DNA of 64,000 bases, taken from the NCBI GenBank assembly GCA_046733355.1, contig JBKPOZ010000017.1:1-64000 (forward strand), read 5' to 3'. The stretch comes from VAZQ01 sp046733355 (GTDB lineage Bacteria; Pseudomonadota; Alphaproteobacteria; Rhizobiales; Xanthobacteraceae). Below the pieces are notes generated by a model that was given only the letters and a program-made list of their open reading frames with translations, searched no databases and had not been told where the DNA came from. Every line of letters begins with the position of its first letter. The stretch's first letter is position 1. This document shows positions 1-7,721 of this stretch, in pieces. The translations under genes were made by a program, and so were the position numbers.

Positions 1-305
1 GTGAAATGAAGTTGACCAGTCGGCAAGAGAACGGCTCCGTCCAAGTAGCACCAGCAGTGCAGGAGTAGCGCGCGTGCGAGATCACCCCCGTATCCCGAAA
101 CAGCATGCGCCGACAACCACCGTCGCAACGCTCAAGCGCTCGACCTGCTCCGGTCGGTGTAGACGCTCTTCCGACCTCTTCGTCCTGCTGTGCTAATGTT
201 GTTTAATAATGCCAAAAACTCTCAGTAGAACTGCACGAACAACGGGACGTGGATGAAGGTGAAGGCTGTCGTCCTCCAGACGCAGGAAGGTGGCTTTTGG
301 ATGAA
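1..305. other. Leading stretch without a convincing gene
   Basis: No open frame here has a recognisable family signature, and no terminator or tRNA is visible. The only notable string is at 162-177, which differs by one base from the end of the standard Illumina read-1 adapter (see findings). Bases 249-305 could instead be the 5' end of the thioesterase gene if its upstream ATG is used. Confidence 0.4.
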
Positions 306-779
306 ATGAAATCGGCCCGGGTTTTGAGCGAGTTCGTTCCAAGTGATCCCGCATTTCGGGCCCGTATCCAGGCGAGCTTTGCCAAACAAGGGCTGATGAG
401 CTCCTTGGGCGCATCTCTCGTGCACGTCGCCCCAGGGATGGTCGAGATCGTGCTTCCAGCAAGTCGGACCGTCTCGCAACAGCATGGGTTTATTCATGCT
501 GGTGCACTCGCCGCGATAGCGGACACCGCCGCTGGTTACGCGGCGCTTAGCCTCATGCCTCCCGGGGTAGGCGTGCTCACGACGGAGTTTAAAATCAATC
601 TCGAGGCACCGGCGAAGGGCAACGCTGTCAGAGCGCGAGGACGCGTGGTGAAAGCGGGCCGAACCCTGACCCTGGCGCAAACCGAAGTGGTTGCTGAAAC
701 CGCGGCTGGCGAAAAGCTCGTGGCGCTTCTCACTGCGACCCTTATGGTCATTGAGGGCCGCGAAGGCATCGCCGACTGA
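306..779 (+). CDS. PaaI-family hotdog thioesterase
   Basis: Predicted acyl-CoA thioesterase of the hotdog fold, PaaI/YbgC-like, 157 residues from the ATG at 306. The family hydrolyses CoA thioesters, often aryl- or phenylacetyl-CoA. The hallmark is the helix segment HGFIHAGALAAIADTA, with the His-Gly pair and the Asp of ADTA in the usual active-site place, followed by the beta strands LTTEFKINLEAPAKG and GRVVKAGRTLTLAQTEV. An in-frame ATG at 249 would add 19 residues with no family similarity, so 306 is preferred; neither start has a strong ribosome binding site. The gene stands alone, convergent with the initiator tRNA. The substrate cannot be read from sequence. Confidence 0.85.
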   Translation: MKSARVLSEFVPSDPAFRARIQASFAKQGLMSSLGASLVHVAPGMVEIVLPASRTVSQQHGFIHAGALAAIADTAAGYAALSLMPPGVGVLTTEFKINLEAPAKGNAVRARGRVVKAGRTLTLAQTEVVAETAAGEKLVALLTATLMVIEGREGIAD

Positions 780-940
780 CTTGCAACCGAACGGTTCCCG
801 AAACGGACAGGCTACTTTCCATGTACCATTCATGTGACATGGACGCGCGGGCACGCGGCGATATATGACGAAAAAGCATTCATTAAATGGCGCTGCGCGG
901 AAGCAGTAATTTCACCCCATTTTGCTCGGAACGGCCAATG

Positions 941-975
941 AGAAAACCCGCCAACGCATTGACGTGGCGGGCTTT
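941..975 (-). terminator. Rho-independent terminator of the initiator tRNA
   Basis: On the minus strand, just downstream of the tRNA CCA end, a 7-bp stem (947-953 pairs with 965-971, arm CCCGCCA/TGGCGGG) with an 11-base loop is followed by TTTTCT. This is the expected layout of an intrinsic terminator for the tRNA transcript. Confidence 0.75.
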
Positions 976-978
976 ATT

Positions 979-1055
<77 letters not shown>

Positions 1056-1075
1056 TTAAAATGGTGCGGATTGCA

Positions 1076-1093
1076 AGACTGCGGCCGCAGTCT
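1076..1093. promoter_or_regulatory. Perfect 18-bp palindrome upstream of the initiator tRNA
   Basis: The sequence agactgcggccgcagtct is a perfect inverted repeat centred 29 bases upstream of the tRNA 5' end and 20 bases before the next gene's first possible start. It could be an operator or a transcript hairpin. No matching regulator is recognised. Confidence 0.25.
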
Positions 1094-1113
1094 CGCGCTA
1101 ATCTTATCTAGCA

Positions 1114-2109
1114 ATGGCGCTCAGGGTTGAAAAGGTCGCCTGCGCGCCTAAGCTTTGTACGCGGCATAATGTGGTTTCCATGGACAGGACGGTCGCCCAG
1201 AGCTTCGGCGTCAACTGGACGGCCGCCGGGGCGTTGCAGCGCATCGCGCGCAACAGCCTTGCGGAAGCGCGCACCGCGATCTCCGACCCCGACACGCCCG
1301 ACAACGAGGCCGTGCACGATTTCCGGCGCGCGATGAAGCGCTGGCGCGCGCTCCTGCGCCTGATCGGACCGCTGGTGGGCGCTGACGCGCGCACGTTGCG
1401 TGACGAGGCACGCGATCTCGCCCGCGCGCTTGCCGGCGCCCGCGATCCGCAATCGGCACTCGATGCGCTTGCCGACATCGAGAAGCACGGCTCGCCGCTT
1501 TCCGCTCGCTCCATGGCGCGGCTGCGCGAGCGCGTGCAGGAGATCAGGCGGCAGGCGGAAACCAGGCTTGATGCCGATTTGCGCCGCAGGTTCGGCGCTG
1601 CGCTCGACCGGGCAGGCACGGCGCTCGAGCTGTGGCCGCTCGACGCGATCACGTCGGCCGAGCTCGCGCATCAGCTCGCGCGCGGCTATGGCCGCGCACG
1701 GTCGCTGGTTCCCGTCGATTGGCAGGCAGCCAGCGCCGAAGAGCTGCACGAGTTGCGCAAGCGCGTGGTGATCCATCGTTATCAGATCGAAATCGCCGAG
1801 GAGTTTTGGCCGCGATTCGTAAAGATGTGGGCGGGCGAGACGCAGCGGCTGCGCGAACGCCTCGGCAAGCACCAGGACCTGCTCGTGCTCGGAAATCTCA
1901 CCGGGCCGCACCAGCCGCTCGCGCGGTGGCGCTCGCGGCTGCTGCCGGCGGTCAGGGAGAGGCAGACGGCGCATGTCGCCGCCGCGGCGCGCCTGGCCGC
2001 ACGCCTCTTTTACGAGAAGCCGAGGAATTTCGAGCGGCGGCTCATTGCACTGTCGGCGACGGAGGGCCCGGACCACGCGGATCAGGATGCGGGGCACAAA
2101 TTGCACTGA
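1114..2109 (+). CDS. CHAD domain-containing protein
   Basis: A 331-residue stand-alone CHAD protein (conserved histidine alpha-helical domain), an all-helical family that binds polyphosphate and is associated with polyphosphate granules or phosphate metabolism. The CHAD core is visible as VHDFRRAMKRWRALLRL near residue 70 and a second repeat ELHELRKRVVIHRYQIE near residue 210, both rich in conserved Arg, Lys and His that form the basic inner surface. No CYTH (triphosphate tunnel) domain is fused to it. An in-frame ATG at 1180 (MDRTVAQS) would give 309 residues and starts closer to the domain; the choice is open. A bidirectional hairpin terminator lies 72 bases downstream. Confidence 0.85.
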   Translation: MALRVEKVACAPKLCTRHNVVSMDRTVAQSFGVNWTAAGALQRIARNSLAEARTAISDPDTPDNEAVHDFRRAMKRWRALLRLIGPLVGADARTLRDEARDLARALAGARDPQSALDALADIEKHGSPLSARSMARLRERVQEIRRQAETRLDADLRRRFGAALDRAGTALELWPLDAITSAELAHQLARGYGRARSLVPVDWQAASAEELHELRKRVVIHRYQIEIAEEFWPRFVKMWAGETQRLRERLGKHQDLLVLGNLTGPHQPLARWRSRLLPAVRERQTAHVAAAARLAARLFYEKPRNFERRLIALSATEGPDHADQDAGHKLH

Positions 2110-2181
2110 GCCAGCGCGCGCATGTTTGATCGTTTCGCTTTCGCTCAACCCATCCTGCAGGCCTGAAGGTCGAGCAAAAAG

Positions 2182-2210
2182 AAAGCCCCGCCGAATACGC
2201 GCGGGGCTTT
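2182..2210. terminator. Bidirectional intrinsic terminator
   Basis: A 10-bp perfect stem (AAAGCCCCGC with GCGGGGCTTT) and a 9-base loop. On the minus strand it is followed by CTTTTTGC, a good U-tract. On the plus strand the stem itself ends in CTTT. It can end the CHAD transcript and any minus-strand transcript from 2211-2300. Confidence 0.8.
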
Positions 2211-2271
2211 AGTTCAGGGAGGTCGTTCCGGTACGCTGAACGACTGCCCTCTCCAGTCTGCGGGTAACCAT
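2209..2271 (-). CDS. Possible 20-residue small ORF abutting a terminator
   Basis: An ATG at 2271 opens a 21-codon frame (MVTRRLERAVVQRTGTTSLN) whose TAA lies in the first bases of the terminator stem. That arrangement suits a leader peptide or the tail of a small RNA gene. No convincing ribosome binding site or family is seen, so a noncoding transcript or a chance frame is just as possible. Confidence 0.25.
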   Translation of the reverse strand: MVTRRLERAVVQRTGTTSLN

Positions 2272-2819
2272 GTCCGTAATATGACCGCGGTTGGTGTGGT
2301 ACCCGACACTCCAAATCGGCCGTTAACATTAAGCGTCGCTTATCGCTGCGCGGCGCCGTCGAGTCTTCCGAGTCCTCGATCGGATTCAGAGTTCGGAAGC
2401 AGTTGGCCGCATAAGAGCAGCCTGCGGAGGAATGCATGCTCGCCGGCCGGTGGGACAAGCGCAGAAAGAAGCGCAAACCGAAGCATCAACCGGCATGGAT
2501 CAGCTGCGGCGCGCAACGACGGCCGATTCCCTGCATCCTGTGCGATATTTCTTCGGAAGGCGCGCGCGGTCCGGCGTGGACAGGCGCGCCGGCGCAGACC
2601 GCAGGTCAAACCGGCAGGCGCACGTATCCGAACGCGCCTGACCGATTTAGCTCCGGCCTCGCACGCGGGTTGAGCGAGAGCCAATCCACCGCAATCTGAC
2701 CCGACCCGAGGCGATGGGGTTCGCTGCGCTCACCCCATCCTATGCGCGCGCTCTCTTGCAGGTGCGTCGGGCGCGGCTATATCCAGCGGCGACATCCCTT
2801 CAATATCCGAGCGCGCGGC
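2272..2819. other. Intergenic region upstream of htpG
   Basis: About 550 bases with no frame that looks like a real protein on either strand; the open frames present are low-complexity Arg/Ala-rich shadows. It should hold the htpG promoter. I found neither a CIRCE element nor a clear heat-shock-sigma promoter by eye. Confidence 0.4.
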
Positions 2820-4724
2820 ATGACGACGCAAGCCGAAACCGTTGCCGAAACCCACCCGTTCCAGGCGGAAGTGGCCGAGTTGCTGCACCTGATGGTGCAT
2901 GCTGTCTATTCCGAAACCGACGTTTTTCTGCGCGAGCTGATCTCCAACGCGTCCGACGCCTGCGACAAGCTGCGCTACGAGGCGATCGGCCATCCCGAGC
3001 TCATGGAAACGGGGGGCGCCCTCGCCATCCGGATCAATGCCGACAAGGAGGCGGGCACGCTGACGATCAGCGATACCGGGATCGGCATGGACCGCGAAGA
3101 ACTGATCCGCGACCTGGGAACGGTGGCGCGTTCGGGCACGCGCGCCTTCATCGGCCGGCTGGCGCAGGCGCAGGACGGCTCGGGACTGATCGGCCAGTTC
3201 GGCGTCGGCTTCTATTCCGCCTTCATGGTCGCCGACCGCATCGAAGTGATCAGCCGGCGCGCAGGCAGCGGCGAGGTCTGGGTGTGGCGCGCCTCGGGAG
3301 GCACCCAGTTCGAGATCGTACCCGCGAACGAGGAGCAGGCCGCCGGTGTTCTCCGCGGCACCGAGGTCGCACTGCATCTGAAAGAGGATGCGAAGAAATA
3401 TCTCGAGATCTACGACCTCGAGCGCATTGTGCGTACCTATTCCGATCACATCCTGTTTCCCATCGAGCTTGTGCCGAAGGAAGGCGAGCCGCGCCAGATC
3501 AACAAGGCGAGTGCGCTATGGCAGCGGCCCAAATCCGAGCTCAAGCCCGAGGATTACAAGGAGGCCTACCGGACCATCGCGGGCGGGCTAGACGAGCCGG
3601 CGCTGACGGTTCATTACCGGGCAGAAGGCCGCCAGTCCTATGCGGTGCTCCTGTTTGCACCGTCGCGCGAGCCGTTCGATCTCTACGATCCCGCGCGCAG
3701 GAGCCACATCAAGCTTTATGTGCGGCGCGTTTACATAACCAGCGATGCGGAGCTCCTGCCCTCCTACCTGCGCTTCATGCGCGGGATCGTCGACAGCGAG
3801 GACATGCCGCTCAACATTTCGCGCGAGATGCTGCAGAACAACCCGCAGGTGACGCAAATCAGAAAGGCGCTCACCGGCCGCGTACTCACGGAGCTCGAAA
3901 ATCTCGCTGCCAACGAGCCGGAAACGTATGCCAAGGTATGGACCGCATTCGGCAAGGTGCTCAAGGAAGGCATCTACGAGGATTACGAGCGGCGCAACCA
4001 GCTGCTCGCGCTTGCGCGCTTTGCGACCACAACGAGTGAAACGCCGCGATCACTCAAGCAGTATGTGGCAGATCTCAAGCCCAACCAGACCGAGATCTAC
4101 TATCTAGTCGGGGACAGTGCCGAGCGGCTCAAGGCCAACCCGAAGCTCGAAGCCGCGCGCGCGCGCGGCATCGAGGTGCTGTTGCTGACCGATCCGGTCG
4201 ATGCGCTGTGGACCTCGATGCCGGCCGATTTCGAGGGCAAGCCGCTCAAGTCGCTCAGCCAGGGTGAGGTCGATTTCACCCTGGTGCCGCTGCAGGAAAA
4301 AGAAACAAAGCAGGAAGAGCCGGCCGCGAACACGGCAGCGGTGGACGACGCCAGCTTGCTTGCGGCGGTGAAAACTGCGCTCGGCGATCGCGTTTCCGAC
4401 GTGCGCGCCTCGCAGCGGCTGACCGACAGCCCCGCCTGTCTGGTTGCCACGGGCGGCGGCTTTGACCGCGAGCTCACGCGGCTCCTTGCCCGACAAAATC
4501 GCGGCGGGCTGGCGAAGCCAATCCTCGAGCTGAACATGAAGCATGCCATCGTCAGGGCGATTGGCCGCGCCAAGGAGGCGGCACGGGACAACGACGTGGC
4601 CGATCTCGCCGAGCTGCTGTTCGATCAGGCGCGAATCCTCGACGGCGAGGTGCCGGACGATCCTGCTGCCTTTGCGGGCCGGGTGAACCGGCTCATCGTG
4701 CGCGGTCTGACTGCAGCGCTATAA
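2820..4724 (+). CDS. htpG: Molecular chaperone HtpG (Hsp90)
   Basis: Bacterial Hsp90, 634 residues, the normal length. The N-terminal Bergerat ATPase fold is intact: Glu39 and Asn43 in ELISNASDACDKLRYEA, the DTGIGM motif, and the lid/glycine loop GQFGVGFYSAFMVAD. The middle domain carries the conserved Arg region PLNISREMLQNN, and a C-terminal dimerisation domain follows. An upstream in-frame ATG at 2742 would add 26 unconserved residues, so MTTQAETVAETHPFQAEV is taken as the start. The gene stands alone between a long intergenic region and a palindromic repeat. HtpG refolds and remodels client proteins in the cytoplasm, usually under heat-shock control. Confidence 0.97.
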   Translation: MTTQAETVAETHPFQAEVAELLHLMVHAVYSETDVFLRELISNASDACDKLRYEAIGHPELMETGGALAIRINADKEAGTLTISDTGIGMDREELIRDLGTVARSGTRAFIGRLAQAQDGSGLIGQFGVGFYSAFMVADRIEVISRRAGSGEVWVWRASGGTQFEIVPANEEQAAGVLRGTEVALHLKEDAKKYLEIYDLERIVRTYSDHILFPIELVPKEGEPRQINKASALWQRPKSELKPEDYKEAYRTIAGGLDEPALTVHYRAEGRQSYAVLLFAPSREPFDLYDPARRSHIKLYVRRVYITSDAELLPSYLRFMRGIVDSEDMPLNISREMLQNNPQVTQIRKALTGRVLTELENLAANEPETYAKVWTAFGKVLKEGIYEDYERRNQLLALARFATTTSETPRSLKQYVADLKPNQTEIYYLVGDSAERLKANPKLEAARARGIEVLLLTDPVDALWTSMPADFEGKPLKSLSQGEVDFTLVPLQEKETKQEEPAANTAAVDDASLLAAVKTALGDRVSDVRASQRLTDSPACLVATGGGFDRELTRLLARQNRGGLAKPILELNMKHAIVRAIGRAKEAARDNDVADLAELLFDQARILDGEVPDDPAAFAGRVNRLIVRGLTAAL

Positions 4725-4727
4725 GCC

Positions 4728-4831
4728 GTCATTCCGGCCGAGGGCCGAAGGGCCGAGAGCCGGAATCCATAACCCCGGGCCTGTGGTTATGGATTCCGGG
4801 CTCGCCGCTTTCGCGGCGCCCCGGAATGACG
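4728..4831. repeat. Palindromic intergenic repeat, family A
   Basis: The 104-base element begins CGTCATTCCGG and ends CCGGAATGACG. Inside it has nested inverted repeats (ccggaatccataac with gttatggattccgg, and gccgctttcgcggc). It belongs to the class of short palindromic repeats scattered in Hyphomicrobiales genomes, and here may also end the htpG transcript. Confidence 0.85.
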
Positions 4832-4849
4832 CCGAGGGACTTCTAAACA

Positions 4850-6136
4850 ATGCGCGTGTTGGTCGTCGGGGTCACGGGGCTGATCGGGTCGGCAGTTGCG
4901 GCCCGTCTCGCAACACTGGGCCATGCCGTCGTTGGGGCGAGCCGCCGTCGGCCACGGGCCGGTCTCATTTGCATGCAGCACGTATCGATTGATGTGGCGC
5001 GCGCGGTGGATGCTTCCGACTGGGTGCCGCATCTCGACGGCATCGAAGCGGTCGTAAACTGCGCCGGCGTCTTTCAGGATAGCCCCGGCGACTCCACCGA
5101 AGGCGTGCATGCCCGCGGAGCGGCAGCCCTGTTTGAAGCGTGTGCGCGCGCGGGCGTGCGGCGGGTGGTGCACATTTCCGCTGTCGGGGTCGACCGTGAT
5201 CCGCGCACGCCTTTCGCACGGAGCAAGCTTGCCGGTGATCGGGCGCTCATCGCTCTCGATTTCGACTGGGTGATTCTGCGCCCCTCTGTCGTGATCGGCA
5301 GGAACGCGTATGGGGGCAGCGCGCTCGTGCGCGGGCTCGCGGCACTGCCGGTGAGACCTGTTGTGCCGGACACGGGTGAGCTTCAGGTCGTACACGTCGA
5401 CGATCTCGTCAAAACTGTCGTGTTCTTTCTTACGCCCGGCGCACCGGCGCGGCAGGTCATCGAACTGGTGGGGCCGCGACGCTGGGCATTCGATGAGCTC
5501 ATCGGTCTGTTCCGCAAGTGGTTGGGCTACCCGCCGGCGCGCGTGTTGCGGCTCCCGCGCTTTGCGTCCGGCGCGCTGTTCCTGCTCGGAGATTTTGCGG
5601 GACTGCTGGGCTGGCGCCCTCCCCTGCGCGGCACTGCACGCATCGAAATCATGCGCGGCGCGATCGGAGATGCCCGGACATGGCAAGGGCTCACTGGAAT
5701 ACGGCCGCAGGATGTGGAGCGCGCGCTCGCGGCCGAGTCGGCGAGCGTGCAGGAGCGCTGGTTCGCGCGCCTCTATCTGCTCAAGGCGCTTATCTTCGCC
5801 GTGCTTTCGCTGTTCTGGATCGGCACCGGAGTGATCGCGCTCGGCCCCGGATTTCAGATCGGAAAAGAGCTGATGCATGAGGTCGGCGCCGCCGAGCTTG
5901 CAGGCCCGTGCGTCATTGCCGGAGCGCTTGCGGATATCCTCATCGGCATCGGCATTGCGATACGGCCGCTCGCGCGCATGGCTCTCTACGGGGCGCTCGC
6001 GATCTCGTTGTTCTATGCGGTGACCGGAACCGTCCTGGTTCCGCGCCTGTGGGCCGATCCGCTCGGACCCATGCTGAAAATCTCGCCCATCATCGCGCTC
6101 AATCTCGTGGCGCTTGCGATCCTGGACGACCGTTGA
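4850..6136 (+). CDS. SDR-family NAD(P)-binding protein fused to a DoxX-like membrane domain
   Basis: A 428-residue fusion. Residues 1 to about 290 form an atypical short-chain dehydrogenase of the complex-I NDUFA9-like group, with the nucleotide-binding GVTGLIG (Gly7, Gly10, Gly13) at the N-terminus, VVHISAVGVD and a substrate-side VVHVDDLVK. Residues about 300-428 are hydrophobic with about four membrane helices and match the DoxX-like family that often follows such SDRs. The protein is therefore predicted to be anchored in the inner membrane with a cytoplasmic Rossmann domain. It lacks a clear YxxxK catalytic pair, so it may bind a cofactor without classical SDR chemistry. It overlaps the next gene by four bases. 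Confidence 0.85.
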   Translation: MRVLVVGVTGLIGSAVAARLATLGHAVVGASRRRPRAGLICMQHVSIDVARAVDASDWVPHLDGIEAVVNCAGVFQDSPGDSTEGVHARGAAALFEACARAGVRRVVHISAVGVDRDPRTPFARSKLAGDRALIALDFDWVILRPSVVIGRNAYGGSALVRGLAALPVRPVVPDTGELQVVHVDDLVKTVVFFLTPGAPARQVIELVGPRRWAFDELIGLFRKWLGYPPARVLRLPRFASGALFLLGDFAGLLGWRPPLRGTARIEIMRGAIGDARTWQGLTGIRPQDVERALAAESASVQERWFARLYLLKALIFAVLSLFWIGTGVIALGPGFQIGKELMHEVGAAELAGPCVIAGALADILIGIGIAIRPLARMALYGALAISLFYAVTGTVLVPRLWADPLGPMLKISPIIALNLVALAILDDR

Positions 6137-6621
6137 CCCTCTATTTTGCCCTCAAATTTCTGCACGTGATCGGCGCCGCCGTCCTGCTCGGCACCGGAGC
6201 GGGCATCGCTTTCTTCATGCTCATGGCGCATCTTGCCGGCAAGCCTACGCTCATCGCCGCGGTCGCCCGCATTGTGGTGATTGCGGACTTCCTGTTCACG
6301 GCTACGGCGGTCGTGGCACAGCCAATCACCGGCGTGCTGCTCGCGCACACCATCGGCTATTCGCTGTGGGAGGGCTGGATCGTCCTGTCCATCGCGCTCT
6401 ATCTATTGACGGGAGCGTTCTGGCTGCCCGTGGTCTGGATGCAGATGCGCATGGGCGATCTCGCCGCACAAGCCGCGCGTAACGCAGCTCCCTTGCCGCA
6501 CATGTATCATCGGCTGTTCTGGACCTGGTTCGCGTTCGGTTTCCCCGCCTTTGGCTCGGTCGTGGCGATTTTCTGGCTGATGATCGCGCGGCCGAGGATC
6601 GCACTCCCCTGGCTCACATGA
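6133..6621 (+). CDS. DUF2269 integral membrane protein
   Basis: A 162-residue membrane protein of the DUF2269 family, function unknown. Four hydrophobic segments are visible, starting with LYFALKFLHVIGAAVLLGTG; its conserved His (KFLHVIG) and the WEGWIVLSIALY segment are typical of the family. The start is TTG at 6133, overlapping the stop of the SDR-DoxX gene (TTGA); no ATG lies in frame near the family N-terminus. Its own stop overlaps the next start (ATGA), so the three genes look translationally coupled and may act together at the membrane. Confidence 0.85.
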   Translation: MTLYFALKFLHVIGAAVLLGTGAGIAFFMLMAHLAGKPTLIAAVARIVVIADFLFTATAVVAQPITGVLLAHTIGYSLWEGWIVLSIALYLLTGAFWLPVVWMQMRMGDLAAQAARNAAPLPHMYHRLFWTWFAFGFPAFGSVVAIFWLMIARPRIALPWLT

Positions 6622-7580
6622 CGAACCGTCCCGGTCCCGTTCTCGTCTATTGCAATACGAAAACAGACCTGGAAAAGCTCAGGCGCATTTTGTCGGCCGC
6701 GCTGCCGCAGGCCACAATTCATTTCGCCGCGTCCGACGAGGAGGCGGCGCCCTGCTTGCCTGATACGCAAGTTCTCTATGGCTGGGGCTTTTCCCGCGAG
6801 CTGTTGCACGCGATGCCTAATCTGCGGTGGGTGCAGAAAATGGGTGCCGGCGTTGACGACATAATTGGCGCCTGGCCATTGCGCGGCGATGTCATTCTCA
6901 CCCGGACCGACGGCCGGCTGATCGCCAGGCGCATGGTCGAATATGTGATTGGCGCCATTCTCGAGAGGACCGCCGGATTTTCGCAAGGACGCGAACAGCA
7001 GAAGCACAGGGTGTGGAACCGCTATCAACCACAGACAATCGCCGATCTGACGATCGGCGTGGCAGGACTTGGTGAAATCGGCAGCGAAATCGCACGCGCT
7101 TTACAATTCCTGGATGCTCGCGTGATCGGCTGGCGACGTTCACAAACCGCTTGTGGCACCATCGCGGAGGTCTATGCAGGCATCGAGCGCCTGTCCGCCT
7201 TTGTCGAGGGGTGCGACGTTCTCGTGCTGGTCCTGCCGCTCACGAAGCTAACAAGACGAATCTTTGACCTGAATATCCTGCAGCGGCTCAGAACGCAGGC
7301 GCATCTGATCAATGTCGGACGCGGCGGCGTGCTCGACGAGCAGGCGCTGCTTGCGGCGATCGACAGCGGGCGCGTTGGCCATGCCACCCTCGACGTATTC
7401 GAGAGCGAGCCGTTGCCGAAGCAGCATCCGTTCTGGAGCAACGAACGCATCACCATCACGCCGCATGTTTGCGGGCCGCTGTTGCCGGAAGACGTGGCGC
7501 CGCATTTTATCGAGAACTACGCCGCCTTTGCCGACGGCCGCCCCTTGCGCAACGTGATCGATGTGAAGCGCCAGTATTGA
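6618..7580 (+). CDS. D-2-hydroxyacid dehydrogenase (glyoxylate/hydroxypyruvate reductase-like)
   Basis: A 320-residue NAD(P)-dependent D-isomer-specific 2-hydroxyacid dehydrogenase. The Rossmann motif is GLGEIG (Gly150, Gly152, Gly155). The catalytic triad is present as Arg235 in INVGRGG, Glu264 in FESEPLP and His283 in TPHV. The catalytic domain around residues 50-100 carries the substrate-binding KMGAGVDD loop. The family reduces 2-keto acids such as glyoxylate or hydroxypyruvate; the specificity is not readable. It is the last gene of a three-gene coupled operon and is followed by a palindromic repeat. Confidence 0.92.
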   Translation: MTNRPGPVLVYCNTKTDLEKLRRILSAALPQATIHFAASDEEAAPCLPDTQVLYGWGFSRELLHAMPNLRWVQKMGAGVDDIIGAWPLRGDVILTRTDGRLIARRMVEYVIGAILERTAGFSQGREQQKHRVWNRYQPQTIADLTIGVAGLGEIGSEIARALQFLDARVIGWRRSQTACGTIAEVYAGIERLSAFVEGCDVLVLVLPLTKLTRRIFDLNILQRLRTQAHLINVGRGGVLDEQALLAAIDSGRVGHATLDVFESEPLPKQHPFWSNERITITPHVCGPLLPEDVAPHFIENYAAFADGRPLRNVIDVKRQY

Positions 7581-7617
7581 GTGAGATGCGCGCATCAGGC
7601 GGCAAGCTCAGCCGTGT

Positions 7618-7714
7618 TCCCTCTCCCACAGAGAGAGGGTTAGGGTGAGGGGTTTAGGGCCTCTCCGTTTTGACCCCCTCACCCCAACCCTCTCCCCGCC
7701 GGGGAGGGGGAGCG
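7618..7714. repeat. Palindromic repeat, family B, copy 1
   Basis: A 97-base element with two mirrored halves: ccctctccc and gagggttagggtgagggg on the left, and cccctcaccccaaccctc with a terminal ctccccgccggggag hairpin on the right. A second near-copy lies at 10548-10641 and a degenerate one at 44334-44375. It sits between convergent genes and could form a bidirectional terminator. Confidence 0.85.
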
Positions 7715-7721
7715 CACCGCG

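Noticed and set aside
2714..4039. 441-codon frame overlapping htpG
   Set aside because: Out-of-frame shadow of htpG with no family similarity.
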